From Phycisphaerales bacterium (lineage in GTDB: Bacteria; Planctomycetota; Phycisphaerae; Phycisphaerales; UBA1924): a stretch of 36,992 bases of DNA. The position numbers and the translations under genes were made by a program. The notes beneath the pieces were generated by a model. The model saw nothing but the letters and a program-made list of their open reading frames with translations, did no database searches and had not been told where the DNA came from. Below are positions 6,871-14,025 of this stretch, piece after piece (position 1 is the first letter of the stretch; every line of letters begins with the position of its first letter). The stretch is taken from the NCBI GenBank assembly GCA_020427635.1, contig JAGQOH010000033.1, positions 1 through 36,992 of the forward strand, read 5' to 3'.

Positions 6871-9843
6871 ATGAGGGATGTGATGAGCCAGGCAGCGGCA
6901 CAGCAAGAAGGCGGGAAAGGGAGCGGTGCGAGCGCGGAGAAGTCGCGCTATCGGCAAACGCTCAATCTGCCCAAGACGAGCTTCCCGATGAAGGCGAACC
7001 TGGTGCAGAACGAGCCGGCGAGCCTGAAGCGTTGGGACGGGGCGAAGCTGTACGAGCAGGTGACAGGCGATGCGACGCGGACGGAGCCGTTCGTGTTTCA
7101 CGACGGGCCGCCGTATGCCAATGCGTCATTACACCTCGGGCACATGCTCAACAAGACGCTGAAGGATTTTGTGTTTCGCAGCGCGCTGATGGAGGGGAAG
7201 AAGACGAGCTATGTGCCGGGGTGGGATTGCCATGGCCTGCCGATCGAGCACAAGGTGATGCAGGAGCTTGCGCAGGGGGGGAAGCTGCAGAAGCTGGCGA
7301 CGCTGGATGACGACACGCGGCGGATGGCGATTCGGCGCGAGTGTCAGAAGCACGCGGAGAAGTGGAGCAAGCACCAAGCGGGACAGATGCAACGGCTCTT
7401 GACGCTTGCGGACTATGCGCATCCGTATCTGACGATGCTGCCGGCGTATGAGGGCGCGGTGATCGAGGTGTTTGCGGGGCTTGTGGAACAGGGGTTGGTG
7501 TATCGGCAGTTGAAGGCGGTGCATTGGTCAATCGCGAACGAGACGGCGCTCGCGGAAGCGGAGTTGGAGTACGAGGATCGCGAAGACATCTCGGTGTATG
7601 TGGATTTCGAAGCGGCGGATGCACAGGCGGTGTATGAGGCATTTGGCCTGAGCCCCGACGAAGCGCCGGGGCAGCGCCCGAGCTTCATGATCTGGACGAC
7701 GACGCCTTGGACATTGCCTGCGAACCTGGCGATCGCGATCAATCCGCGGTTCGAGTATGCGCTGGTGCGCGTGGATGGCAACGTGACGGTGCTGGCGGCC
7801 GAACTCGTCGAGCAGGTGACGAAGGCGGCGAAGGCGGACCAGGTTGAGGTGCTCGCGAAGACGAGCGGCCAGAAGCTGCTTGGGCTGCGCTACAACCATC
7901 CGTTCGTTGAGAATCTCGGCGGAACGCCCGGGCCTGATTTCTCCAATGCGCCGGACGCCGCGGTGCGGCACGCCGATCCGATGGGTGTGTACCGGATTGT
8001 CGAGGCGGAGTATGTTCGGCTCGAGGATGGCACGGGCCTGGTGCATACGGCGCCGGGGCACGGGGCGGATGACTATCACACGGGATTGAAGGAGAAGCTG
8101 CCGATCTATTGCCCGGTGCGCGAGAACGGGACATATGACGAGAGCGTGCCCGAGTGGCTGCGCGGCATGAGCGTGTGGGACGCGAATGAAGCGGTGGTGA
8201 AGTCATTGCGCGAGAGCGGGCATTTGTTTTGTGACCATCGGTTCATGCACAGCTATCCGCATGATTGGCGGAGCAAGACGCCGGTGATCTTCCGGGCGAC
8301 GGAGCAGTGGTTTGTGGCGGTGGATGAGGGGACGAAGCGCGAGGGGAAGACTTTGCGCGAGATGGCGATGAGCGCGACGGAGCGCGGGGTGCGGTTCATC
8401 CCGGAGTGGGGACGAAATCGGATGCGCGGCATGCTCGAGAGCAGGCCTGATTGGTGCATCAGCAGGCAGCGTTCGTGGGGCTTGCCGATCCCGGCGTTCT
8501 ACACGGCGGATGGGGAGGTCGTGCTGACGGCATCGAGCGTGCGCGCGATCGCGAAGCGCTTCCGCGAGAAGGGGTCGGACGCGTGGTTTACGGAAGATCC
8601 GCCGACATTGCTGCAGCATTGGGACAACCCGGACGGTGTTGAGTTGCAATCGTTGCGCAAGGGGCAGGACATCTTCGATGTGTGGTTTGAGAGCGGCAGC
8701 AGTTGGAATGCGGTGATGCGGGAGCGCTCGGGTGGGAGGGATTTCCCGATCGATCTGTATTTGGAGGGAAGCGATCAGCATCGTGGGTGGTTCCAGTTGA
8801 GTTTGCTGCCCGGGTTGGGTGTGATGGGCGAGCCGCCATTCAAGAGTGTGTTGACGCACGGGTTCATGGTGGACAAAGACGGGCGGAAGATGAGCAAGAG
8901 CGGCGGGAATGCGCTCGACGTTGATGAGCTTGTGAAGACGTTTGGGGCGGATGTCTGCCGATGGTGGATCGGGACGATCAGCTATGAGAACGACATCAAG
9001 GCGGATTTGGACTTTTTCAAGACCGCGGGGGAGGCGTATCGGAAGGTGCGGAATACGCTGCGGTTCATGCTGAGCAATCTGGATGACTTCACGGCGTGCT
9101 CATCGAGTCAACCGGATGGGCAGTGTGTGTCGCTGAAGGATTTTGGCGTGACGTCGATCGATGCATGGGTGCTCGGCGCGTTTGACAAGCTGAGCAAGGA
9201 CGTGCGTGCGGCATATGCGGCGTACCACTTCCAGAAGGCGACGAGCCTCTTGTACAACTTCTGCAATGACACATTGAGCGCGATCTACTTGGCGGCGGTA
9301 AAGGACCGGTTGTATTGCGACAAGGTGGATTCGGCGCGGCGGCGGCGGACGCAGACAACGCTGTGGGACTTGACGGATGGATTGTGCAGGTTGCTTGCAC
9401 CGGTGATGCCGCACACGGCGGATGAGGCGTGGCGCGCACTGCATCGGCTTGATGCGAAGGACCCCAAGAGCGTGCATGGTGAGCGATTCCCTGGTGCGTT
9501 CGGTGTGCAGGTTGATGCGGCGTGGGCCCATGTGCTCGAGCAGCGCGACGACGCGTTGCAAGAGCTCGAGCGTGTGCGGGCGCAGGGCGCACTGGAGAAT
9601 CCGCTGGACGCTGGGATGAAGTGGCCCGATGCGGATGGCAAGCTCAAGGGGTTTGACCCGGTGGACTTGGCAGACTTGTTGGGCGTAAGCAAGGTGACCC
9701 TCACCACGAGCGGCGGGTTTGAAGTGGTTGACTTGCGCGATGAGCCGCGGTGTGAGCGGAGCTGGAAGCGGGATGGGACGGTGAAGGCGCGGAGCGATGG
9801 CGGGATGTTGAGTGATCGGGATGCGGAGGCTGTGGGAGTTTAG
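6871..9843 (+). CDS. ileS: Isoleucyl-tRNA synthetase
   Basis: Up to 990 residues, of class I, charging tRNA-Ile in the cytoplasm. Visible features are HIGH as HLGH (88-91), a CP1 editing domain in the middle, WCISRQRSWGLPIPAFY and KMSKS (673-677), followed by the helical anticodon-binding region. The C-terminal zinc ribbon that many bacterial IleRS proteins carry is present but degenerate. CERSW (C961) stands where CxxCW is usual, and LSDRD (980-984) where LCxRC is usual, so three of four cysteines are gone. The start is uncertain. The ATG at 6883 has GAGGGA just upstream and would remove four residues, while 6871 is the first in-frame ATG. No T-box-like leader was recognised. Confidence 0.96.
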   Translation: MRDVMSQAAAQQEGGKGSGASAEKSRYRQTLNLPKTSFPMKANLVQNEPASLKRWDGAKLYEQVTGDATRTEPFVFHDGPPYANASLHLGHMLNKTLKDFVFRSALMEGKKTSYVPGWDCHGLPIEHKVMQELAQGGKLQKLATLDDDTRRMAIRRECQKHAEKWSKHQAGQMQRLLTLADYAHPYLTMLPAYEGAVIEVFAGLVEQGLVYRQLKAVHWSIANETALAEAELEYEDREDISVYVDFEAADAQAVYEAFGLSPDEAPGQRPSFMIWTTTPWTLPANLAIAINPRFEYALVRVDGNVTVLAAELVEQVTKAAKADQVEVLAKTSGQKLLGLRYNHPFVENLGGTPGPDFSNAPDAAVRHADPMGVYRIVEAEYVRLEDGTGLVHTAPGHGADDYHTGLKEKLPIYCPVRENGTYDESVPEWLRGMSVWDANEAVVKSLRESGHLFCDHRFMHSYPHDWRSKTPVIFRATEQWFVAVDEGTKREGKTLREMAMSATERGVRFIPEWGRNRMRGMLESRPDWCISRQRSWGLPIPAFYTADGEVVLTASSVRAIAKRFREKGSDAWFTEDPPTLLQHWDNPDGVELQSLRKGQDIFDVWFESGSSWNAVMRERSGGRDFPIDLYLEGSDQHRGWFQLSLLPGLGVMGEPPFKSVLTHGFMVDKDGRKMSKSGGNALDVDELVKTFGADVCRWWIGTISYENDIKADLDFFKTAGEAYRKVRNTLRFMLSNLDDFTACSSSQPDGQCVSLKDFGVTSIDAWVLGAFDKLSKDVRAAYAAYHFQKATSLLYNFCNDTLSAIYLAAVKDRLYCDKVDSARRRRTQTTLWDLTDGLCRLLAPVMPHTADEAWRALHRLDAKDPKSVHGERFPGAFGVQVDAAWAHVLEQRDDALQELERVRAQGALENPLDAGMKWPDADGKLKGFDPVDLADLLGVSKVTLTTSGGFEVVDLRDEPRCERSWKRDGTVKARSDGGMLSDRDAEAVGV

Positions 9844-9845
9844 GA

Positions 9846-9888
9846 ATCACCGCAGAGGCGCAGAGAACGCAGAGAAGCAGACACCAGA
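9846..9888 (+). repeat. CACAGAG-type repeat fragment
   Basis: CACCGCAGAGGCGCAGAGA and the following AACGCAGAGAAGCAGACACCAGAGG match the CACCACAGAG...CACAGAG tract that begins copies 2 and 3 of the composite repeat. The palindromic half is missing here. It lies directly after the ileS stop codon. Confidence 0.6.
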
Positions 9889-9907
9889 GGACAGGCAACC
9901 GGCCGAG

Positions 9908-10243
9908 CTAGGTCGATCGTCTGCTCCGCACAGTGATCCAGAGTGCATCGATTGCAATGCAGATCGCCAGCGCACTGAGATTCACCCGCCAGCCCAGGCC
10001 AGATGCGGCGTGCGGCCAGGTCGCTGAAGAGATCCAAAACGGGAACGCCCAGGTGGGCGCAAGGATCGCAGGGATGAGCAGCCAGCCAGCCTCATCGTAA
10101 TCAAACGAATTGATGTACGAGACAAGCAGCAGCGCCGGGGTGTAGTACACAAGCGTTGCTGGAGCAAAGAGCAGTGCTTTGAGTAATCGCGCGCGAAGAG
10201 AAGGGGCGATTGGCTCGTTGTTCTCGCAATCACACTTCTTCAT
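9908..10243 (-). CDS. Small membrane protein of unknown function
   Basis: 111 residues. After a short polar N-terminus with two cysteines (KKCDCENNE) come about three hydrophobic segments. These are near residues 21-46 (ALLFAPATLVYYTPALLLVSYI), 53-72 (WLLIPAILAPTWAFPFWI) and 87-105 (LSALAICIAIDALWITV). The ATG at 10243 is preferred because AAGGGA lies 7 nt upstream in the transcript, and a TTG one codon earlier is the alternative. It starts 21 bp after plsC on the same strand, so it is probably the last gene of the minus-strand operon. I do not recognise the family. Confidence 0.6.
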   Translation of the reverse strand: MKKCDCENNEPIAPSLRARLLKALLFAPATLVYYTPALLLVSYINSFDYDEAGWLLIPAILAPTWAFPFWISSATWPHAASGLGWRVNLSALAICIAIDALWITVRSRRST

Positions 10244-10264
10244 CAACAGGTCCCTTGATCGGTC

Positions 10265-10969
10265 TCACTGGGAGCGGTGGGACTGTGTGTAGAGCTTGCG
10301 CGCGCAGAGGGCGCGGAGGGATTCGATCTCGGTGCGCAGGCGTTCAAGCGCATCGTCGGAGGCAAGTAGTTCCTCAGGCTGGATCACCTTGCCAGCGGCC
10401 ATGGCGAGTCGTTGCCCGAACAATCTTGGAAACGTGCGCGTGCGGGGCCAGGCGTCGAAGGCGCCATCGATGGCGATGGGGAGGACGGGGCACCTGGCGC
10501 GACGGAGGAGGAGGAGCACGCCGCGCTGGAACTCCTGCAACTCGCCATCAAACGTGCGCGAGCCCTCGGCGAAGATGAGGACGGGCGCGCCGGATTCGAG
10601 GCGCACGAGTGCTTCGCGGATGGCGGCGGTGTCGGGCTCGCCCTGGCGGATGGGAATGGAGTTGAGCGATTTGATGAGCCAACCAAAGGGCTTGAACTTG
10701 AAAAGGCCAATGCGCGCGATTGGATGTGTGGCGCGCGGGGCGAGGAGAGCGCCGACGGCGATGGGGTCGAGGTGTGACTGGTGGTTGGAGACGATGATGA
10801 GTGGGCCTGTGGCGGGAATGTTGTGCAGGCCAAAGCGGCGGAAGCGATAGAGGACTGTGAAGAGCAAGTGGCAGGCGCCGCGACAGCATTCGAAGAAGAT
10901 CGCACTGGCGAGTGACCGGCCCGGGTGGTTGCGGCGCCAATGAAGGATGCGATCGGGCAGGGCGCTCAT
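10265..10969 (-). CDS. plsC: 1-acyl-sn-glycerol-3-phosphate acyltransferase
   Basis: 234 residues, typical of PlsC. It would acylate lysophosphatidic acid to phosphatidic acid at the inner membrane. The HxxxxD catalytic motif is NHQSHLD (H63, D68). The substrate-binding FAEGSR motif is at 133-138 (E135, G136, S137, R138). A hydrophobic stretch around 23-42 could dip into the membrane. The ATG at 10969 overlaps the cmk stop codon in an ATGA arrangement, so translation is probably coupled. The cmk-plsC order is also common in distant bacteria, which supports the call. A longer upstream open frame in this phase runs antisense-free through cmk and is rejected. Confidence 0.92.
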   Translation of the reverse strand: MSALPDRILHWRRNHPGRSLASAIFFECCRGACHLLFTVLYRFRRFGLHNIPATGPLIIVSNHQSHLDPIAVGALLAPRATHPIARIGLFKFKPFGWLIKSLNSIPIRQGEPDTAAIREALVRLESGAPVLIFAEGSRTFDGELQEFQRGVLLLLRRARCPVLPIAIDGAFDAWPRTRTFPRLFGQRLAMAAGKVIQPEELLASDDALERLRTEIESLRALCARKLYTQSHRSQ

Positions 10970-11703
10970 GCGGAGGCGGCGGCGTGTGCCAGTTCGCGCA
11001 GCGCGGGGACGCGCCGCATGGCCTCTTCGACGAGGCGTTCGACGACGCCTTCTTGGTCGAGGAGATCGGTATCGATGCGCACGGCATCGGATGGGCAACG
11101 CAGTGGGCCCACGGCACGGTTGGCGTCGCGGCGATCGCGCTCGATCAACTCGGCTTCGATGCGCGCAACCGCGTTTGGCGCGGTTTCGCCAATCTGGTCG
11201 GCGCGGCGCTGGGCGCGCACGGCGGCGGAGGCATCCATGTAGAACTTCACGCAGGCGTCCGGGAAGACGACGGAGCCCTGGTCGCGGCCTTCGGAAACGA
11301 GGCGCGGATGGGCTTCGCCAATGCGGCGCTGACGCGAGACCAGCTCGCGGCGAACCGCGGCGAGACCCGCGACGGGGGAGACGGCTTGGGAGACATCCTG
11401 ATCGCGCAGGCGCGCTGTGAGCGCACGGGACCCCGCGAGCAAGGTGGGCGGATCGTCGTGCCAATTGAAGCGGATGTCGGCCTCGCGGACGAGTTGGGCG
11501 ATGGCAGATTCGTCGTTGAGTGGAATGTTGTTTTCGAGGGCGAGTACGGCAGCGGCGCGATACATGGCGCCGGTGTCTAGGAAATCGAGGCCAAGGCGGC
11601 TCGCGAGTGCGCGTCCAACGGAACTCTTGCCCGTGCCGGCCGGCCCATCGATGGTGATGATCGTGCGAGCGAAGAGGTCCGTGGCGTGCATCGTGGTCAT
11701 CAT
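10966..11703 (-). CDS. cmk: Cytidylate kinase
   Basis: Up to 245 residues. It phosphorylates CMP and dCMP with ATP in nucleotide salvage. The P-loop is GPAGTGKSS (20-28), followed by LDTGAMYRAAA. VSEGRDQGSVVFPDA is the usual CMP-binding region, and RRADQIGE with later IDTDLLDQE completes the family pattern. The start lies inside the stop codon of the upstream TIM-barrel gene (ATGATGA around 11697-11703). The second or third Met (11700 or 11691) could equally be used. It is co-transcribed with plsC downstream. Confidence 0.93.
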   Translation of the reverse strand: MMTTMHATDLFARTIITIDGPAGTGKSSVGRALASRLGLDFLDTGAMYRAAAVLALENNIPLNDESAIAQLVREADIRFNWHDDPPTLLAGSRALTARLRDQDVSQAVSPVAGLAAVRRELVSRQRRIGEAHPRLVSEGRDQGSVVFPDACVKFYMDASAAVRAQRRADQIGETAPNAVARIEAELIERDRRDANRAVGPLRCPSDAVRIDTDLLDQEGVVERLVEEAMRRVPALRELAHAAASA

Positions 11704-12476
11704 GCGTCCTGAGCCTCGAGGAAGGCGGCCTCGATGGCTTCCTTTGCAGTGAGAATTCGCTTGGCGACATCCTTGCCTGGCGCGGGGTCAATGGCGAGCG
11801 TGCCATCGAAGCCAACTGCGCGAATGGCCTCGACACACTTGGCGATGACTGGGGCGTCGAGCTCGCCCGACGCGGAGATTGCGGTGGCGTAGGGCGCAAC
11901 CTGGCGGAGATATTCGGAAGGATCGCCCGACGCGTGGGCGGCGGCGAAGGTCGGGAAGGAGCCGATCCGGAAGCCTCCGACTCTGCGGACCAGGTCGGTG
12001 AGGGCCTGAGCGGTTGGGGCGAGACCTGGGCACTCGCCAACGAGCAGATTGATCTCGGCGCGTTCGGCCTGGCGGACGATGTCGCGGAGGTGATCGCACG
12101 CGACTTCGAAGGCATCGTCATCGCCTGGATCGTCGACCCGGATGGCAACACTGGCGCACCCGAGGCGATGGGCAACTTTGAGGATCTTGCTGACGCGGTC
12201 GGCGGCGGCGTCTGCAACCATGCCATCGTGATCGGCAAGCTTGAGGGGGGTCGGCTCGGTCATCACCAGGCAAGGGCAGCCGGCCTTGTCGCAACGGTCG
12301 CGGAATTTGTCGATGTCGCCTATGGCCCAGCCGGCGAAGAGCGTTGTGGAGACATGGAGGCCCCGGAGTTCAAACTCCCGGACCACGAAGTCAGGCATGT
12401 CGAGGGGCGCAAGCGAGCCCTTGCCGACCGACTTGAGCTGGTCGCGCAACGCGTCGACCGCGAGGGTAAGCAGCAT
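11700..12476 (-). CDS. Xylose-isomerase-like TIM-barrel protein
   Basis: 258 residues with the alternating beta/alpha pattern of the sugar-phosphate isomerase/epimerase superfamily (AP endonuclease 2-like fold). Strand-like segments include HVSTTLFAG, CPCLVMTE, CASVAIRVDDP, INLLVGECPG, GFRIGSF and GTLAIDP. Metal-binding Glu/His residues expected in active family members are hard to place. The usual terminal glutamate position reads Asp (LAIDP). Activity is therefore uncertain and the substrate unknown. The ATG at 12476 has GGGGAG about 5 nt upstream. It is the first gene of the minus-strand run with cmk, plsC and a small membrane protein, and its stop overlaps the cmk start. Confidence 0.7.
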   Translation of the reverse strand: MLLTLAVDALRDQLKSVGKGSLAPLDMPDFVVREFELRGLHVSTTLFAGWAIGDIDKFRDRCDKAGCPCLVMTEPTPLKLADHDGMVADAAADRVSKILKVAHRLGCASVAIRVDDPGDDDAFEVACDHLRDIVRQAERAEINLLVGECPGLAPTAQALTDLVRRVGGFRIGSFPTFAAAHASGDPSEYLRQVAPYATAISASGELDAPVIAKCVEAIRAVGFDGTLAIDPAPGKDVAKRILTAKEAIEAAFLEAQDA

Positions 12477-12599
12477 GCCGTCTCCCCTGCGTGATGAGCG
12501 CCGGTGTGGTGCGCTCTGGAACCCCAGGACGACTTCACTGTACCGAGGGGCGGAGCGCGATTCCAGCGCGGTGTTGCTTGGGTTGGCGAAGGGGTTGGG

Positions 12600-12701
12600 G
12601 AGGAGAAAAAGAAGAGACGGCCGGGCTGTGAGGCCAGGCCGTCTGGGGGGAGAAAGCAGTTCGGTGGCCGACCAGGGGGCGACCCCGATCGACCGAACTC
12701 T
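12600..12701 (-). ncRNA. Candidate two-hairpin small RNA or attenuating leader
   Basis: On the minus strand a transcript from about 12701 would begin with a hairpin closed by AGTTCGGT/ACCGAACT (12692-12699 with 12658-12665), with an inner GGGG/CCCC stem. An unpaired CTTTCTCCCCCC linker follows. The second hairpin has an AGACGGCC/GGCCGTCT stem (12637-12644 with 12615-12622) and an inner GGC/GCC. Then comes CTTCTTTTTCTCC, a terminator signature. No gene lies upstream on this strand to be terminated. The 367-bp gap 12477-12843 holds no protein gene I can support. Confidence 0.5.
12606..12644 (-). terminator. Intrinsic terminator-like hairpin on the minus strand
   Basis: There is an 8-bp stem AGACGGCC/GGCCGTCT with an inner 3-bp extension, followed in the minus direction by CTTC and five T residues. 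Read on the plus strand it is followed by GGGGGGAGAAAG, so it can terminate only minus-strand transcription. It lies about 130 nt before the TIM-barrel gene start. Confidence 0.65.
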
Positions 12702-12707
12702 GATCGG

Positions 12708-12737
12708 AGTCTAGCAAGTGAGGTCGGGGCATTACAA
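12708..12737 (-). promoter_or_regulatory. Candidate promoter for the minus-strand small RNA or operon
   Basis: On the minus strand TTGTAA (12737-12732) is followed, after an 18-bp spacer, by TAGACT (12713-12708). The expected start near 12701 coincides with the foot of the first hairpin at 12699. Confidence 0.4.
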
Positions 12738-12843
12738 GGATTTGCACGCTGAAAGGACGGGGGGCGGAGCCGGAAGAAGCCTGAGGGCCGTCCGATTACC
12801 ATGCGTGGCAGGCGCAACTGGGCGCCGCAGGGAGAATCGACGC

Positions 12844-13221
12844 ATGACCGTGCCGACAGACCGGAGTTTCACGTCTTCCCACGAGTGGCTGAAGATTGAG
12901 GGCGATGTCGCGACGCTGGGGATCACGCATTTTGCGGTGAATGAGCTGACGGACATCACGTTTGTGGAGATGAAGCCTGCGGGGGAGTCGGTGTCGGCGG
13001 GCGACCCGGTGGGCGAGGTGGAGTCGGTGAAGGCGACGAGCGATGTGTATGCACCGGTGGGCGGAGAGATCATCGAAGTGAATGATGCGTTGTCGGATGA
13101 TCCGTCGCTGCTGAATAGTGACCCCTATGGCAAGGGGTGGTTGATCAAGATCAAGATGAGCGGTGGGCAGGGCGATGGGTTGATGGACGCCGCCGCATAT
13201 TCCGCGGCCTACGACGGGTAA
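12844..13221 (+). CDS. gcvH: Glycine cleavage system H protein
   Basis: 125 residues, the standard length. It is the lipoylated carrier that shuttles the aminomethyl group between the P, T and L proteins of the glycine cleavage system. The lipoyl lysine is K63 in EVESVKATSDVYAP. HEWLKIEGDVATLGITHFA at the N-terminus and YGKGWLIKIK near the end are typical. The ATG at 12844 has GGGAGA about 9 nt upstream. It stands alone here, with no gcvT, gcvP or lipoate genes adjacent, and an ABC transporter follows 63 bp downstream. Confidence 0.95.
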   Translation: MTVPTDRSFTSSHEWLKIEGDVATLGITHFAVNELTDITFVEMKPAGESVSAGDPVGEVESVKATSDVYAPVGGEIIEVNDALSDDPSLLNSDPYGKGWLIKIKMSGGQGDGLMDAAAYSAAYDG

Positions 13222-13284
13222 GCACATGGGCGACGGGCGTGCGGGACCTTTGCCGCGTCGTGCGCTGGGGGAGGCGAGGCAAGG

Positions 13285-14025
13285 GTGTCGATTGTTCGCT
13301 GCGTGGATGTGAAGAAGGCGTACACGCTCGGCGAGCGCCGGGTGGAGGCATTGCGCGGCATTGACCTGACGATCGACGAAGCGGGCTTCTATGCGATCAT
13401 GGGATCGAGCGGGTCGGGCAAGAGCACACTGTTGCACTTGCTTGCGGCGTTGGATGTACCGGACGAGGGGGAAGTGCATGTCGGCGGGCGGCGGATTGAC
13501 GGACTCAATGACAAGGAATTGACTGCGTTTCGTCGGAGCGAAGTCGGCGTTGTGTTTCAGCAGTTCAATCTGCTGGCGACGATGACGGCGGCGGAGAACG
13601 TGGAGTTGCCTGCGCTCTTGGCGGGTGAATCGCCTCGCGCAGCGCGTGAGCGCGCGATGGAGTTGCTGGAGCGGCTTGGGCTCAAGGAGCGGGCGAGCCA
13701 TCGGCCCGAGGCGTTGTCGGGTGGGGAGCAGCAGCGCGTGGCGATTGCGCGGGCATTGTATTTTTCGCCGCCCGTGATTCTGGCGGATGAGCCGACGGGA
13801 AACCTGGATTCGCGTTCGGCGGAGGGGCTTTGGACGCTGTTGGGTGAGCTTTCGGAGCGTCAGGGTGTCACGGTGATCATGGTGACGCACGAACCGGCGG
13901 CGGCGGCGCATTGTCGCGCGACGTACATGCTGCAAGACGGCCGCGTCGTCGGTCACATAGATTCGGATGGTTTGGATGCGTCTGCTTTGGCATCTGAGTA
14001 TCAACGTCTTCACCGCTCGGCGTAA
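13285..14025 (+). CDS. ABC transporter ATP-binding protein (MacB/LolD type)
   Basis: 246 residues with a full nucleotide-binding domain. Walker A is GSSGSGKST (40-48), the Q-loop FQQFN (91-95), the signature LSGGEQQ (144-150), Walker B VILADEP (164-170) and the H-loop H202. Length and motif spacing fit the MacB/LolD/FtsE group, which works with FtsX-type permeases. The start is GTG at 13285 with AGGCAAGG just upstream. The gene overlaps the permease gene by 59 bp, or 50 bp if the permease starts at 13976, which implies a coupled two-component transporter. The substrate is not evident. Lipoprotein release and efflux are both possible for this family. Confidence 0.9.
   Translation: MSIVRCVDVKKAYTLGERRVEALRGIDLTIDEAGFYAIMGSSGSGKSTLLHLLAALDVPDEGEVHVGGRRIDGLNDKELTAFRRSEVGVVFQQFNLLATMTAAENVELPALLAGESPRAARERAMELLERLGLKERASHRPEALSGGEQQRVAIARALYFSPPVILADEPTGNLDSRSAEGLWTLLGELSERQGVTVIMVTHEPAAAAHCRATYMLQDGRVVGHIDSDGLDASALASEYQRLHRSA

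Noticed and set aside
12796..14013. Minus-strand open frame opposite gcvH and the ABC ATPase gene
   Set aside because: Both plus-strand genes have full family motifs. The antisense product is Arg-rich with no recognisable domain.
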